A stretch of DNA of 37,078 nucleotides from Opitutales bacterium (GCA_016933595.1 JAFGAQ010000167.1:1-37078); one strand, 5' to 3'. Counted from the stretch's first letter, positions 9,688 through 19,711 are shown. The notes: generated by a model not told the origin, from the letters alone. Numbers and translations: made by a program.

Positions 9688-11220
9688 ATGGCCCAGCCCG
9701 AAAACATGAGGAGCTCCAGTGGTTCCACGAAATGGACCGCCGCCGATCTGGTGGATTTCGAATGCGCGCTCTCCATCGACCGTCGGCAACCCTTTGAGTC
9801 CCTGATTGACAGGGACAAAGCATTTCTAATCTCCAAACCCCGCGACACAGCCAATCGATCCAGTCTCTTTCTCGAATGGATCCGATTCAGAAGAAAGGCG
9901 GATTCAGGGTATTCGTGGCCTGGGCAGACGCTATCCGAAACCTGGTCCATCCTCAAGTGGATCGTATGGATCGGATCGGCTATCTTCGGGGCCGCGGCCG
10001 CCACTTCTCTTCTCGTCTATAATGGGACACATCCGATAAATGTCGCATGGTTCCTCGCAATTCTGGTGATGCCTCAGGTATTGTTCTCCCTCATCTCCCT
10101 GACCTTCACAGTCGTTGTTCATCCTTTTGGCTGGGTTCCAAGGCCATCTGCGACGCTCGCCGGACGAATCATGCTTCGCCTTTGGAGCGTATTCCTCCTC
10201 CGGAAAAATGCCGCCCCGCATGAAGAGGATGCTTCTCCCGGAAAAGAGTTGGTTGCAAGAATGGCAACACACCGCAAATGGCTGGGCTGGAAGCTCTACA
10301 CATTTTCCCACATCTCCGGAGTGGCATTCAATCTGGGAATTCTCTGTGCCACGCTGTTTCTGATCACCTTCAGTGACAGGGCATTCGGATGGCAGTCCAC
10401 CATCCGGGTCGACGCAAGGCATGTACACATGTGGGTTGAACGCATTGCGTTTCCATGGGCCGCCATCTGGGAGGAAGGTCAAGGCTATCCGACCCTTTCC
10501 GGAATCGAGTCGAGCCGGGTCAATCTAAATGCCCCCCCCGACCAAAGGGATCCTCAGGCATTGGCATCCTGGTGGAGCTTTCTCGTCCTATCGATCGCGT
10601 TTTACGGGCTCATTCCCCGCGTAGTATTCGCGATCTATGGGTCCATACGCACCCGGGCCGGCATGGCTTCTCCATTCTTTGACTATTCGGATGCGGAGGA
10701 TCTATGGAATCGCCTCCATTCCGATCGGGTCGGATTCCGCCCAACTCACTCCGAAAAACAGGCATCTTCGTCAAACGCTCCCCTCCTGCAAAAGAAATGG
10801 TCTAAAGTATCCGCCAGCTCAATTCCAATTACCTCCGGTGGAATCCTCCTCGCACCGCCTGATGTCATTCGCCTGCTGGGGGAATCCCGACTGTCCGATG
10901 CAGCCGAAACCGCGCTTGGAACTACTTTCTCCAAGGTCATCCCCTTTAAGGTCGAGTCCGTTCCGATAGCTACGGATACATCCCACACTCTTATCGTCGA
11001 GGCATGGGAGCCTCCGATTGAAGAGTCGCTCCAATCCATCCGGCAGTTTGCCGAAGGGTTGGGTTCCATGCCCCTTCATATACTGTTTACCGGCATGGTG
11101 ATACCCGACGGCCCACTTACAAAACCCGCCGAAAATGACCTTGAAATCTGGACGAACAGCCTAAAGAAACACCGAATCAAAACAACCTCAATTCACACGC
11201 CTTTGGAGACGGCTTCATGA
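9688..11220 (+). CDS. DUF2868-like multi-TM membrane protein
   Basis: TSLLVYNGTHPINVAWFLAILVMPQVLFSLISL, GWQSTIRVDARHVHMWVERIAFPWAAIWEEGQGYPTLSGIESSR; always seen next to a DUF3482 GTPase in my recollection, as here. Confidence 0.75.
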   Translation: MAQPENMRSSSGSTKWTAADLVDFECALSIDRRQPFESLIDRDKAFLISKPRDTANRSSLFLEWIRFRRKADSGYSWPGQTLSETWSILKWIVWIGSAIFGAAAATSLLVYNGTHPINVAWFLAILVMPQVLFSLISLTFTVVVHPFGWVPRPSATLAGRIMLRLWSVFLLRKNAAPHEEDASPGKELVARMATHRKWLGWKLYTFSHISGVAFNLGILCATLFLITFSDRAFGWQSTIRVDARHVHMWVERIAFPWAAIWEEGQGYPTLSGIESSRVNLNAPPDQRDPQALASWWSFLVLSIAFYGLIPRVVFAIYGSIRTRAGMASPFFDYSDAEDLWNRLHSDRVGFRPTHSEKQASSSNAPLLQKKWSKVSASSIPITSGGILLAPPDVIRLLGESRLSDAAETALGTTFSKVIPFKVESVPIATDTSHTLIVEAWEPPIEESLQSIRQFAEGLGSMPLHILFTGMVIPDGPLTKPAENDLEIWTNSLKKHRIKTTSIHTPLETAS

Positions 11221-12647
11221 CGACTCCTATTTCAACCGGCATCCGCAACAGTCCACTCACGCTCGCTGTAGTGGGACACCCCAACGAAGGGAAGTCCTCG
11301 GTTCTCGCCACTCTCGCTGAAGACGACGGAATCCGGATCAGTTCCTTGCCTGGTGAAACACAGTCCGTTGAAATGATTCCGGTTTCCCTCGACGGAGTCG
11401 AGTTGTTCCGACTCGCCGACACTCCAGGCTTCCAAAATCCTGAAGCAATAGCGGAATGGATTCGCAAGAACACCACTCCCGAATTTTCCGGTAAGGCGCT
11501 CTTCGAATGGTTCACGGCTGAATTCGCCGGATTACCCCGATTTAATCATGATCGAGAACTCATACGCGGTCTGATTGGCGCCTCCGCCCTCCTTTACGTC
11601 ATCGACGGATCCCGGCCGGTCCGGAGTTTCGACCTCGCTGAGATGGACATCCTGAGGATGTCGGGCCTTCCAAGAGTAGCCCTCATCAACTCAAAGTCCG
11701 GGGTGCCCCGGTTTGCAGATGACTGGAAGAAAGTCCTCAACCTTCACTTCAGTTCAATCCGCTTATTCGACGCCCATAGGGCCAGGTTCAACGACCGGAT
11801 CGCACTGATCGAGACACTGCGTTCGATTCAGCAGGATTGGGAGCCACTCCTCGGGTCAGTCGCCGCCGCACTCAAGGACGACTGGGAACGCCGTATCCGT
11901 GCCTGCGCCACATGCGTAATGGATCATCTCGTCGACACAGTAGGTTTGAAGATCGTGAGGCAATATCCAATCCATGGGAACCCTGAGCCTGCCAGGCAAA
12001 AGGCACGCGGATCCTATTTCAATGCAGTGGAGCGCCGTGAGGCACGTTGCTTCGACCAGATGCGGCATCTATTTAAACACAGGATCACAGACTTTCCGAT
12101 GCCACCCCATCCGATTCTGGACGAAAGCCTCTTCTCTGCCAATACGTGGAAAATGCTGGGTTTATCGAGGCGCCAGCTCGCGTTGGGTGCCGCAGCTGCT
12201 GGAGCGGCTGGCGGAGCTGCATTGGACGTGGCATTCAGTGGAATCACCTTTGGAGTCTTTACTGCGGGATCCGCGCTCATTGCCGGATCAAGTGCCTACA
12301 TGCGCGGCGACAGGCTCGCCGAAGTAAAGGTCCTAAGGACTTCTCTTGGGCACGGGGAAGTCCAGGTTGGCCCGAACCGCAATCCCAATTTTCCTTTTGT
12401 CTTGTTGGATCGTTGCCTGCTCCTCTTCGATACCATCAGCCATTGGACCCACGCGAGGAGGGATCATCCGAATGTTTCCCATCCACAATCAGCCGGCTAT
12501 ACAAGCGAGTGGACAAAGGAAACCATCCAATCCATCCATCGGCTCACCAAAGCCATTCGGAAGGATCATCAGCAGGAGTTGGATAACGCAAGGCTATCTC
12601 TGGAGAGCTTTCTCTCGGACGAGCTTCAGCGCATCGCTTCCCGTTGA
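11217..12647 (+). CDS. DUF3482-like GTPase
   Basis: Walker A GHPNEGKSS, G3 DTPGF, C-terminal Gly/Ala-rich hydrophobic segment LALGAAAAGAAGGAALDVAFSGITFGVFTAGSALIAGSSA; ATGA overlap with the upstream gene. Confidence 0.8.
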   Translation: MTTPISTGIRNSPLTLAVVGHPNEGKSSVLATLAEDDGIRISSLPGETQSVEMIPVSLDGVELFRLADTPGFQNPEAIAEWIRKNTTPEFSGKALFEWFTAEFAGLPRFNHDRELIRGLIGASALLYVIDGSRPVRSFDLAEMDILRMSGLPRVALINSKSGVPRFADDWKKVLNLHFSSIRLFDAHRARFNDRIALIETLRSIQQDWEPLLGSVAAALKDDWERRIRACATCVMDHLVDTVGLKIVRQYPIHGNPEPARQKARGSYFNAVERREARCFDQMRHLFKHRITDFPMPPHPILDESLFSANTWKMLGLSRRQLALGAAAAGAAGGAALDVAFSGITFGVFTAGSALIAGSSAYMRGDRLAEVKVLRTSLGHGEVQVGPNRNPNFPFVLLDRCLLLFDTISHWTHARRDHPNVSHPQSAGYTSEWTKETIQSIHRLTKAIRKDHQQELDNARLSLESFLSDELQRIASR

Positions 12648-12892
12648 GCCACAATCCGTCCTCCGCGTCAGGGTGACCCAAGCCAGGGGCGCAAGAACCA
12701 ATCGTGCCATATTGGCGCTTTTATTTCTATCCGCCCTTTGATGTGTCATTATGGCGCTTTCGTTAAATGAACCCCGCTTTCGTAGGTATCTGATAATCTG
12801 CAACTTACCGCGCATGCCAACTTGGCGCAGCACCTGCATAAGAAGGGTTGTTGAACCAAAAACACTTTAACAACAGACAAGGAGGCATAATC

Positions 12893-13312
12893 ATGAGACT
12901 GATCAAATACGACAACCGAAGCGTTAATCCGTTCGCCGAACTCGATCGCCTTTTCAGCGAGGCCCTCTGGGGAGGCAACCGCTATGGATGGGAACGCATG
13001 TTTGAGTCGCCTACCGGTTCACTCAGGGTGAACCTGTATCACGACGACGACGCACTCTACGTAACCTCGGAACTTCCCGGCGTGTCCAAAAAGGATGTGT
13101 CGATCCAGCTCGAAAACGCTGTGCTCACGATCCGCGGAGAACGCAAGATGAAGGAAGATAAAACCGAATCGAGCGTCGCATTTGAGCGAGCCATTACCGT
13201 GGGCGAAGACATCAACGCTGACAAAATCAAGGCCACGCTCGAGGATGGAATCCTCACCGTTACGCTCCCGAAAGCAGAACACCGGAAGCCCAAGGCTATT
13301 ACGGTTTCGTAA
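12893..13312 (+). CDS. Hsp20/alpha-crystallin family small heat shock protein
   Basis: LYVTSELPGVSKKDVSIQLENAVLTIRGERK..., GILTVTLPKAE; AAGGAGG Shine-Dalgarno upstream of ATG 12893. Confidence 0.92.
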   Translation: MRLIKYDNRSVNPFAELDRLFSEALWGGNRYGWERMFESPTGSLRVNLYHDDDALYVTSELPGVSKKDVSIQLENAVLTIRGERKMKEDKTESSVAFERAITVGEDINADKIKATLEDGILTVTLPKAEHRKPKAITVS

Positions 13313-13366
13313 TCCTGGCCGGATCTATCCTAACCCTATTGAGAACCAACAACCCTAAATCAGCTT

Positions 13367-13747
13367 ATGAACACCACAATTGCCAAACAGGAAAACGCCC
13401 AACCATCCACCACCAAGCGGATGGAATTCCGGAGCCCACGCTACGAGGTCATCAACTTGGATGACGCCTACCGGGTGGACGTGTATGTCCCAGGCGTCAA
13501 GAAAGACCATACTCAGATTACGCTGGAGAAGGACACTCTTACCATATCCGCGTCCAGATCGGATCAAGCGCCATCCAAATGGGAAACCCTCCACCGGGAG
13601 TATGACCCCGTCGACTTCCAGTTGAGCCTCAACCTCAACGTCGATGTTGACGCTGACCGGATCTCCGCAAGGACCGATAATGGAGTGCTTTCCATCACCC
13701 TTCCCATCGCGGAAAAAGCCAAGCCGAAGACCATCTCCGTTGAATAA
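13367..13747 (+). CDS. Second Hsp20/alpha-crystallin family protein
   Basis: YRVDVYVPGVKKDHTQITLEKDTLTISASR..., NGVLSITLPIAEKAKPKTISVE. Confidence 0.9.
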   Translation: MNTTIAKQENAQPSTTKRMEFRSPRYEVINLDDAYRVDVYVPGVKKDHTQITLEKDTLTISASRSDQAPSKWETLHREYDPVDFQLSLNLNVDVDADRISARTDNGVLSITLPIAEKAKPKTISVE

Positions 13748-13793
13748 ACCGACGACCGGAGTCGATTGACTCACGGTTCAAACCAAAGCAAAA

Positions 13794-13824
13794 GCCGGAC
13801 GTGCCGCCACGCCCGGTTTTTTTT
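13794..13824 (+). terminator. Rho-independent terminator after the hsp20 pair
   Basis: CCGGACGTG-CCGC-CACGCCCGG stem-loop followed by TTTTTTTT. Confidence 0.75.
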
Positions 13825-13896
13825 CGGTCACTCACTCCATTTACGACCCCATATTCACCTCAAATCATTTGCGACCCCGACTAGGCGGCACTGTAC

Positions 13897-13928
13897 AAAA
13901 AAAAGGGAGCGGATGAATCCGCTCCCTT
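13897..13928 (-). terminator. Rho-independent terminator of the TonB-dependent receptor gene
   Basis: AAGGGAGCGGA-TGAA-TCCGCTCCCTT 11-bp perfect stem; on the minus strand it is followed by a run of eight Ts. Confidence 0.85.
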
Positions 13929-13960
13929 GGTCACGACTTGACTTACTGAGAATCAGAACC

Positions 13961-16405
13961 TCAGAAATCAACCCCAAATGTCAGACTGTAACGGGGTTCG
14001 GTTGGAACCTTGTAGCGCTCTGTAGCAATCACGCTAGCGTTTCCGGTGTCGACCCATCCTACGAAGTCATCCTGCGAGGTGATGTTCTTCGCGTTGAGCT
14101 GAACCATGGCATCGAGGCCCATCAGGTCGAAACGATAGGTTGCAAAGCCTTCAAGGTAGAAGGTGCTTGGGTTGTAACGGGCAACTCCATCGTAGTAGCC
14201 AATGAGCTTTTCATCCGCCCACTTACCGCCAAGACCCAGGGACAGCCCTTCAGCTGCACCTTCAGTGAAGGTGTATTTGGTGAGGAATGCGATCTGGTTT
14301 TCGATCAGCCCTTCCACGCTCAGGCCTTCGAGAGAAGAATCGATCGCTTCAGTGGTTTCCTGGTCGGTGTGAGCCAAGCTCAAAACCATCTGCCAATTCG
14401 CATTGGGAGAATAGACCAGGTCAGCTTCAATACCTTTGGCTTCCTGCGTGCCACCCGGAACATAGTCACCGGCGAGGTCCATGCGGCTCTGCCCCGGGAA
14501 CTCGAGTTCGCGCTGCTCAGGAGTCATGCTGTCCCACATCCGTGTATCCAGATTCTCCGCATTCGGATCGGTCTGAGTTCCACCGGATTGCTCGATGATG
14601 TAATAACTCAAGGTTCCGCTCAATTTGCCATCCATCATCTCGATCTTGGCACCAACTTCATAGCTCTTACCTTCAATCGGAGGCATTTGTTCCATGAAGT
14701 CGTTCTTGTCCGTGTTCGGGAAGAGCGAAGTTGAATACAGGGCGAACAGCGAGATCTCTTCGGTGATGTCAAACATACCACCGATCATTGGAGACCACTG
14801 ATCTTCCTTGGTTTCGTTCACCTTTTCCCAATAGGAATTCGGATCCTCGCCGGTCTTGTTCAGCAGCTTGAGGTTCAAATCAGTGCGGTTAACACCAACG
14901 TTGGTCCTCAGACGATTATCTAGAGCAGACATCTGCCAAGTCACAAAGTAGTACGTATTTGCACTGTTTTCGCGTTCGTTGCCCGGACGATCCCAGAAGT
15001 AGTCGGCGGGAGGCCCTGTGGGTAGACGAAGATCGATACCAGCCTGAACCGGGAAATAGATCAGATTCGGAGAATCACCCGGCTGGGTGGCCTTCTTCGA
15101 ATTGAACTTTTCGTTCCAAGTGTGGGCACCGGCGGTGAAGGTGTTATTGATTCCACCCATGTCGAGGCGATAAACGGCCGTCGCGCCCAAGGCGTTGTTG
15201 GCATTTTCCCAGTGACGGTAATGGTACTGCAGTGCAATGCGTTCCTGCGGAGTGTTCGGATTCAGCCAGCCCGTGACGTTTCCACCACGCGATGCCGACC
15301 ATCCCAAGTCCCAACCAGCGGCTGCTCCGGTGTTACCGTTTGCATCCCAACCATCGCTGTCCACATTCGTGCGCCGCAGATATTGGTAGTATGCGGTCAC
15401 ACTGAAGTTGTCGCCCACGCTCTGGGTGATGTCAGCGCGATAGTAATCCACTTCGCTGCTGCGCATGTTGTCCACGGCCCAGTTCCATTCCCATGGAATC
15501 TCGGGATGATGAATCTGAAGGGGAACTTCCGCTCCGGCGCCCGTTCCGCCAATTGTGAAGAATCCGAGGCCATTCGGCTTTTCGCGGTATCCCTGTTCAG
15601 CCGTGAATTGGATCTTGGTTCCTTCAACCGGAATCCATCCCACATTCACCAACTGGTAATCAACCTTCCCCTTGGAATGATCGCGGTAGTCACGGCTCTC
15701 AGTCTTGGCTCCGTTGAAACGAACACCGACCTTACCGATCTTGCTGTCATTCACTGCGTTGGCGTCGATCGTAGCACGCCATTCGCCTTCACTTGCGCCC
15801 ATCAGACGGACTTCGGTGAAGCTATTAAAGAAGTCGACTTGCTTGGTCACGCTGTTGATAACGCCACCGGGATAAGTCACACCATACAGGGCGGCGGCCG
15901 GCCCCTTTACAACTTCCACGCGGGCAAGACCCTGGGAGTCGATCGGGTCATAGGTGCGAACACCGTCACGCAGACCCCAGTTCTGGCGGAATCCGCGAAA
16001 AATGAACTGCTGGTGGGCCTGCTGAATGTCGTTCGATGAATGGACGTCGGCGCCTCCGTTGATCAACGCCGAATTGTAGCGCGTCATTTCGAGCTGGCTG
16101 CCCATCACCAAGTCATCGGAAAGATCCTTGGTGAACACCTGAATGTTCATCGGGATCTCGCGAATCGGTGTGTTGGTACGAGTACCTGCGATAGAGTTGG
16201 ATGCAGTATAGCCGGTGTCCTGTTCAGCCGTAATCGTGAACGGGTCCATTACGTACACTTCATCGGTCGTCTCCGACTGTGCGAAGGCCGCTGTTGCGAG
16301 CAACGGCAGTCCGAGAGCGAGCCTCGGGATCAGATGCCAACGGCTGGAAGGCCTTTGGCTCATGGGGGTTGTCGTCATATCTGATTTCTGTTGGTTTGGG
16401 TTCAT
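13961..16405 (-). CDS. TonB-dependent receptor (outer membrane, siderophore/FhuA-like class)
   Basis: Signal peptide LALGLPLLATAAFAQ, plug region VYVMDPFTITAEQDTGYTASNSIAGTRTNTPIREIPMNIQVFTKDL, VEVVKGPAAALYGVTYPGGVINSVTKQ, terminal YSLTFGVDF. Confidence 0.9.
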   Translation of the reverse strand: MNPNQQKSDMTTTPMSQRPSSRWHLIPRLALGLPLLATAAFAQSETTDEVYVMDPFTITAEQDTGYTASNSIAGTRTNTPIREIPMNIQVFTKDLSDDLVMGSQLEMTRYNSALINGGADVHSSNDIQQAHQQFIFRGFRQNWGLRDGVRTYDPIDSQGLARVEVVKGPAAALYGVTYPGGVINSVTKQVDFFNSFTEVRLMGASEGEWRATIDANAVNDSKIGKVGVRFNGAKTESRDYRDHSKGKVDYQLVNVGWIPVEGTKIQFTAEQGYREKPNGLGFFTIGGTGAGAEVPLQIHHPEIPWEWNWAVDNMRSSEVDYYRADITQSVGDNFSVTAYYQYLRRTNVDSDGWDANGNTGAAAGWDLGWSASRGGNVTGWLNPNTPQERIALQYHYRHWENANNALGATAVYRLDMGGINNTFTAGAHTWNEKFNSKKATQPGDSPNLIYFPVQAGIDLRLPTGPPADYFWDRPGNERENSANTYYFVTWQMSALDNRLRTNVGVNRTDLNLKLLNKTGEDPNSYWEKVNETKEDQWSPMIGGMFDITEEISLFALYSTSLFPNTDKNDFMEQMPPIEGKSYEVGAKIEMMDGKLSGTLSYYIIEQSGGTQTDPNAENLDTRMWDSMTPEQRELEFPGQSRMDLAGDYVPGGTQEAKGIEADLVYSPNANWQMVLSLAHTDQETTEAIDSSLEGLSVEGLIENQIAFLTKYTFTEGAAEGLSLGLGGKWADEKLIGYYDGVARYNPSTFYLEGFATYRFDLMGLDAMVQLNAKNITSQDDFVGWVDTGNASVIATERYKVPTEPRYSLTFGVDF

Positions 16406-16749
16406 ATTTCAGTTGTTCCAGGGGGCATCGGCATATTCGAATACACGAACATTCCAATACCTTTAGGAAATAGTCCAAAAATTGGGATGATTGAGGTCAA
16501 CCTGAAGCCACCGTTTCGGGGATCGGGAAGATTCAATGTCAGATCATGGATTATGCCAGGGGTTGAATGGTAGGATAGTGCAAGATTGGGAAAAATATCA
16601 TAAATCTCCCCTCAAAGCGCCATTCCATTGTCACTCATCCATAAGAGTCGCCACTGGAAAAGCGTTAGGAATCTTAACAACGGAATGCATCCGACACCAA
16701 ATGCAGCAATTTGCACCAGATACTTCTGGCCTGAAGGGATATTCACCCG

Positions 16750-17421
16750 CTATTTCCTGAAACGCTTCACCAGCGACAACGAATCCGCACACATTTGCGT
16801 GAGTGAGGACCAATCCTTCTGTGAAAGTATTTGTTTGGTAATGAGCTGCGAACCCATGCCAACGCAGCAAACACCCGCGCTGAACCAAGCGCCAAGGTTC
16901 GCTTCAGTGGGTTCCACGCCTCCGGTCGGCATGATCATCGTCCATGGCATGGGACCCTTGACCGCCTCTACAAATTTCGGCCCACCCACTTGGGCACCCG
17001 GGAAAATTTTGATGAGATCCACGCCATACTCCTGAGCACGCACTATTTCGGATACCGAACCGCAGCCAGGTGAATACGGAATCATCCGTCGATTGCAGGT
17101 CTTCGCAGTTTCCTCCACAAAACCCGGAGATACCACAAAATCGGCCCCAAGCTGAATGTAGAGATCAGCCGTAGCCGGATTGATAACCGATCCAACGCCC
17201 AAAGCCATCCCATCGAGCTCCCGCTGGACAGCACGACTGACTTCTGAAAAGGTTTCGTGGGCGAAATCGCCCCGATTCGTAAACTCAAAAGCCCTTATCC
17301 CACCTGCGTAGCACGCACGGATCACATCCAAACACAGAGATGCATCCGAATGAAAAAACACCGGAATTACTCCGGTTTCGAATATAGTGGATAGGACTTG
17401 GTGTTTTTTGTAACGCGACAT
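16750..17421 (-). CDS. eda: Bifunctional KDPG/KHG aldolase family protein
   Basis: GVIPVFFHSD, GGIRAFEFTNRGDFA, LGVGSVINPATADLYIQLGADFVVSPGF, IKIFPGAQVGGPKFVEAVKGPMPWTMIMPTGGV. Confidence 0.85.
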   Translation of the reverse strand: MSRYKKHQVLSTIFETGVIPVFFHSDASLCLDVIRACYAGGIRAFEFTNRGDFAHETFSEVSRAVQRELDGMALGVGSVINPATADLYIQLGADFVVSPGFVEETAKTCNRRMIPYSPGCGSVSEIVRAQEYGVDLIKIFPGAQVGGPKFVEAVKGPMPWTMIMPTGGVEPTEANLGAWFSAGVCCVGMGSQLITKQILSQKDWSSLTQMCADSLSLVKRFRK

Positions 17422-17463
17422 ATTATTTGTTCTTTGGGGATGATTCAGTCCGAGCGGATTCTG

Positions 17464-18882
17464 TCAACTTCCTCCCCGCTCGGGAAACCCGAAATAGCTC
17501 CGTGCATTTTCGTGGCATATGCCCCTTACCAACTGACCCAACCCATCGATGTCATTCGGGATGAGACCGTTTTCAACATCATCTCCGATCAACTGACAAA
17601 GCAAGCGCCTGAAGTATTCATGCCTGCAATAGGACAAAAAGCTTCGGCTATCGGTCAGCATACCCACAAAACGACTGAGCAAACCAAGGTTTGAGAGCGC
17701 GTTCATCTGCATCGTCATGCCTTCGATTTGATCGAGAAACCACCATCCACTTCCAAACTGGATCTTCCCGGGAACCGTTCCATCCTGGTAATTCCCCGCC
17801 ATCGTTGCGAACAGATAGTTATCGGCAGGATTCAGGTTGTATAGGACTGTCTTCGGAAGCCAACCCTTGGCTGCCAAACGGTCCAAATACCCAGCCAGTG
17901 ACAGCCCTTGATTCCAATCTCCAATCGAATCAAAGCCGGTGTCCGGACCAATCGATCGGACCATGCGCGAGTTCGTGTTGCGCATCGCTCCCAAATGCAA
18001 CTGCTTCGCCCAGCCTTTTTCAGCGTCCATTCTCCCGAACTGAAGCATCATGTAACCTGCAAAACCCACACTCTCGTCTGCGTTCGGAACACGCCCTGAC
18101 CGGAGCTCCTGATACAACCGGGCGGCTTCTCCATCGTCCATGTAACGGTCTGGGCACACTTCAAGCCCATGGTCGGAAAGCCTTGCGCCCATCCCATGGA
18201 ACACATCGTGTCTCGCCTGCAAGGCGCGGATGAACCCATCCAGTGATGAGCATCCAATCCCGCTTGCCGACTCGAGACGGGACACCCAAGGGTTCCATTC
18301 CTCCGGATTACCGGTCTTCATCGCCTTATCCGGACGATAGGTTGGATACACTCCCGTAGATAATGGACTGTCTTTCAATTTGGAATGCCAGACAAGATCA
18401 TCCACCGGATCATCGGTTGTGCCGACGACCTCCACCTTGAATTTCCTCAGCAATCCCCGAGCCGAGAAATCAGGGGCAGCCATCCGCTCCGCCGTAATCT
18501 CCCAAATGCGTTCGGCATTGGACTCATTGATGATGAGATCACAGTCGAATACACGCTTCAACTCCAGATGGCACCAATGATACATCGGATTCCGGACCGC
18601 ATAGGGCACGGTCCGGGCGAACGCCATGAACTTCTCTTTTGGAGACGCATCCCCGGTGCAAAATCGCTCCGGGATACCGTTCGTACGCATCAACCTCCAT
18701 TTGTAGTGATCCCCCTCCAACCAGATTTCATAGAGATTATTGAATCTCCGGTCCTCGCAAACCTCCTTCGGAGAGAGATGGCAATGGTAATCGATGATCG
18801 GCAAATTCTCCGCGTAGTCATGATACAAGGTGCGGGCGATGGGGTTCCGCAAAAGGAAATCGTCATGGATAAATGGTTTCAT
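17464..18882 (-). CDS. uxaC: Glucuronate isomerase
   Basis: MKPFIHDDFLLRNPIARTLYHDYAENLPIIDYHCHLSPKEV, RTVPYAVRNPMYHWCHLELKRVF, GMLTDSRSFLSYCRHEYFRRLLC are classic UxaC motifs. Confidence 0.95.
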   Translation of the reverse strand: MKPFIHDDFLLRNPIARTLYHDYAENLPIIDYHCHLSPKEVCEDRRFNNLYEIWLEGDHYKWRLMRTNGIPERFCTGDASPKEKFMAFARTVPYAVRNPMYHWCHLELKRVFDCDLIINESNAERIWEITAERMAAPDFSARGLLRKFKVEVVGTTDDPVDDLVWHSKLKDSPLSTGVYPTYRPDKAMKTGNPEEWNPWVSRLESASGIGCSSLDGFIRALQARHDVFHGMGARLSDHGLEVCPDRYMDDGEAARLYQELRSGRVPNADESVGFAGYMMLQFGRMDAEKGWAKQLHLGAMRNTNSRMVRSIGPDTGFDSIGDWNQGLSLAGYLDRLAAKGWLPKTVLYNLNPADNYLFATMAGNYQDGTVPGKIQFGSGWWFLDQIEGMTMQMNALSNLGLLSRFVGMLTDSRSFLSYCRHEYFRRLLCQLIGDDVENGLIPNDIDGLGQLVRGICHENARSYFGFPERGGS

Positions 18883-18910
18883 GGCTTTGCATGTCTGGTA
18901 TTTCCAACCA

Positions 18911-19711
18911 TCAAATGGTCATTGAAGCGTATCCCCCATCCACCACCAACTCGTGTCCTGTGATGAACGAACCGGCTTCGCTCGCGAGCAACAAAGCAGC
19001 ACCGACCAACTCCCGCGACTCCCCGAATCGGCGCATCGGAGTGTGACCCATGATGGATTCAATCCGATCCGGCGTCAAAACCTTGCGGTTCTGCTCAGCC
19101 GGGAAGAAGCCTGGAACCAGAATATTCACCCGCACGCCGCTTGCAGCCCATTCGCGGGCCAGGTTTTTGCTTAGGTTATGCACCGCTCCCTTGGACGCCG
19201 AATAGGTGAAAACTCTTGAGAGAGGGGTCAGTCCACTCGCACTGCCGATATTGATGATGCTTCCACTTCCCTTCGACACCATATGGGATCCAAAAACCTG
19301 ACACGAAAGGAACACCGACTTAAAGTTAACCAGCATGATACGGTCGAACTCATCTTCACCGATTTCCAGGAATGGAGTGGCGGAATTGATGCCGGCTCCA
19401 TTGACCAGAATATCGATCTGACCGAGTTCATCGACCACCTTGCGACACACCTCATTCAGCGAAGCGCGTGTCGAAACATCAGCGGGAATAAACCGTCCCA
19501 TACCCCCTTCTGTCTTAATCCGGTCCAATTTCACCTGAGCTTTGACAGGATCACGGCCCACCAAGACCACCTCGGCACCCGCTTGGGCCAACCCAACGGC
19601 AATCGCTCCACAGAGTTCGCCAGTCCCGCCAATCACAACAGCCACCTTTCCCCTGAGGGAAAAGAGAGAATTCAGGTAATCATTCATCATTTCCAATTCT
19701 GAACCAATCAA
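18911..19711 (-). CDS. SDR family oxidoreductase, likely D-mannonate/fructuronate oxidoreductase type
   Basis: [27 protein letters not shown] Rossmann motif, [20 protein letters not shown] catalytic motif, [17 protein letters not shown]; position next to uxaC supports the substrate. Confidence 0.8.
   Translation of the reverse strand: MIGSELEMMNDYLNSLFSLRGKVAVVIGGTGELCGAIAVGLAQAGAEVVLVGRDPVKAQVKLDRIKTEGGMGRFIPADVSTRASLNEVCRKVVDELGQIDILVNGAGINSATPFLEIGEDEFDRIMLVNFKSVFLSCQVFGSHMVSKGSGSIINIGSASGLTPLSRVFTYSASKGAVHNLSKNLAREWAASGVRVNILVPGFFPAEQNRKVLTPDRIESIMGHTPMRRFGESRELVGAALLLASEAGSFITGHELVVDGGYASMTI

Noticed and set aside
10531-10540. Run of eight Cs in the DUF2868-like gene as a possible phase-variation tract
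   Set aside because: The ORF is intact across it and a single C8 tract without other support is weak evidence
13766-14734. 322-aa plus-strand ORF (and 15122-16039, 305 aa)
   Set aside because: Antisense to the TonB-dependent receptor, whose motifs are clear
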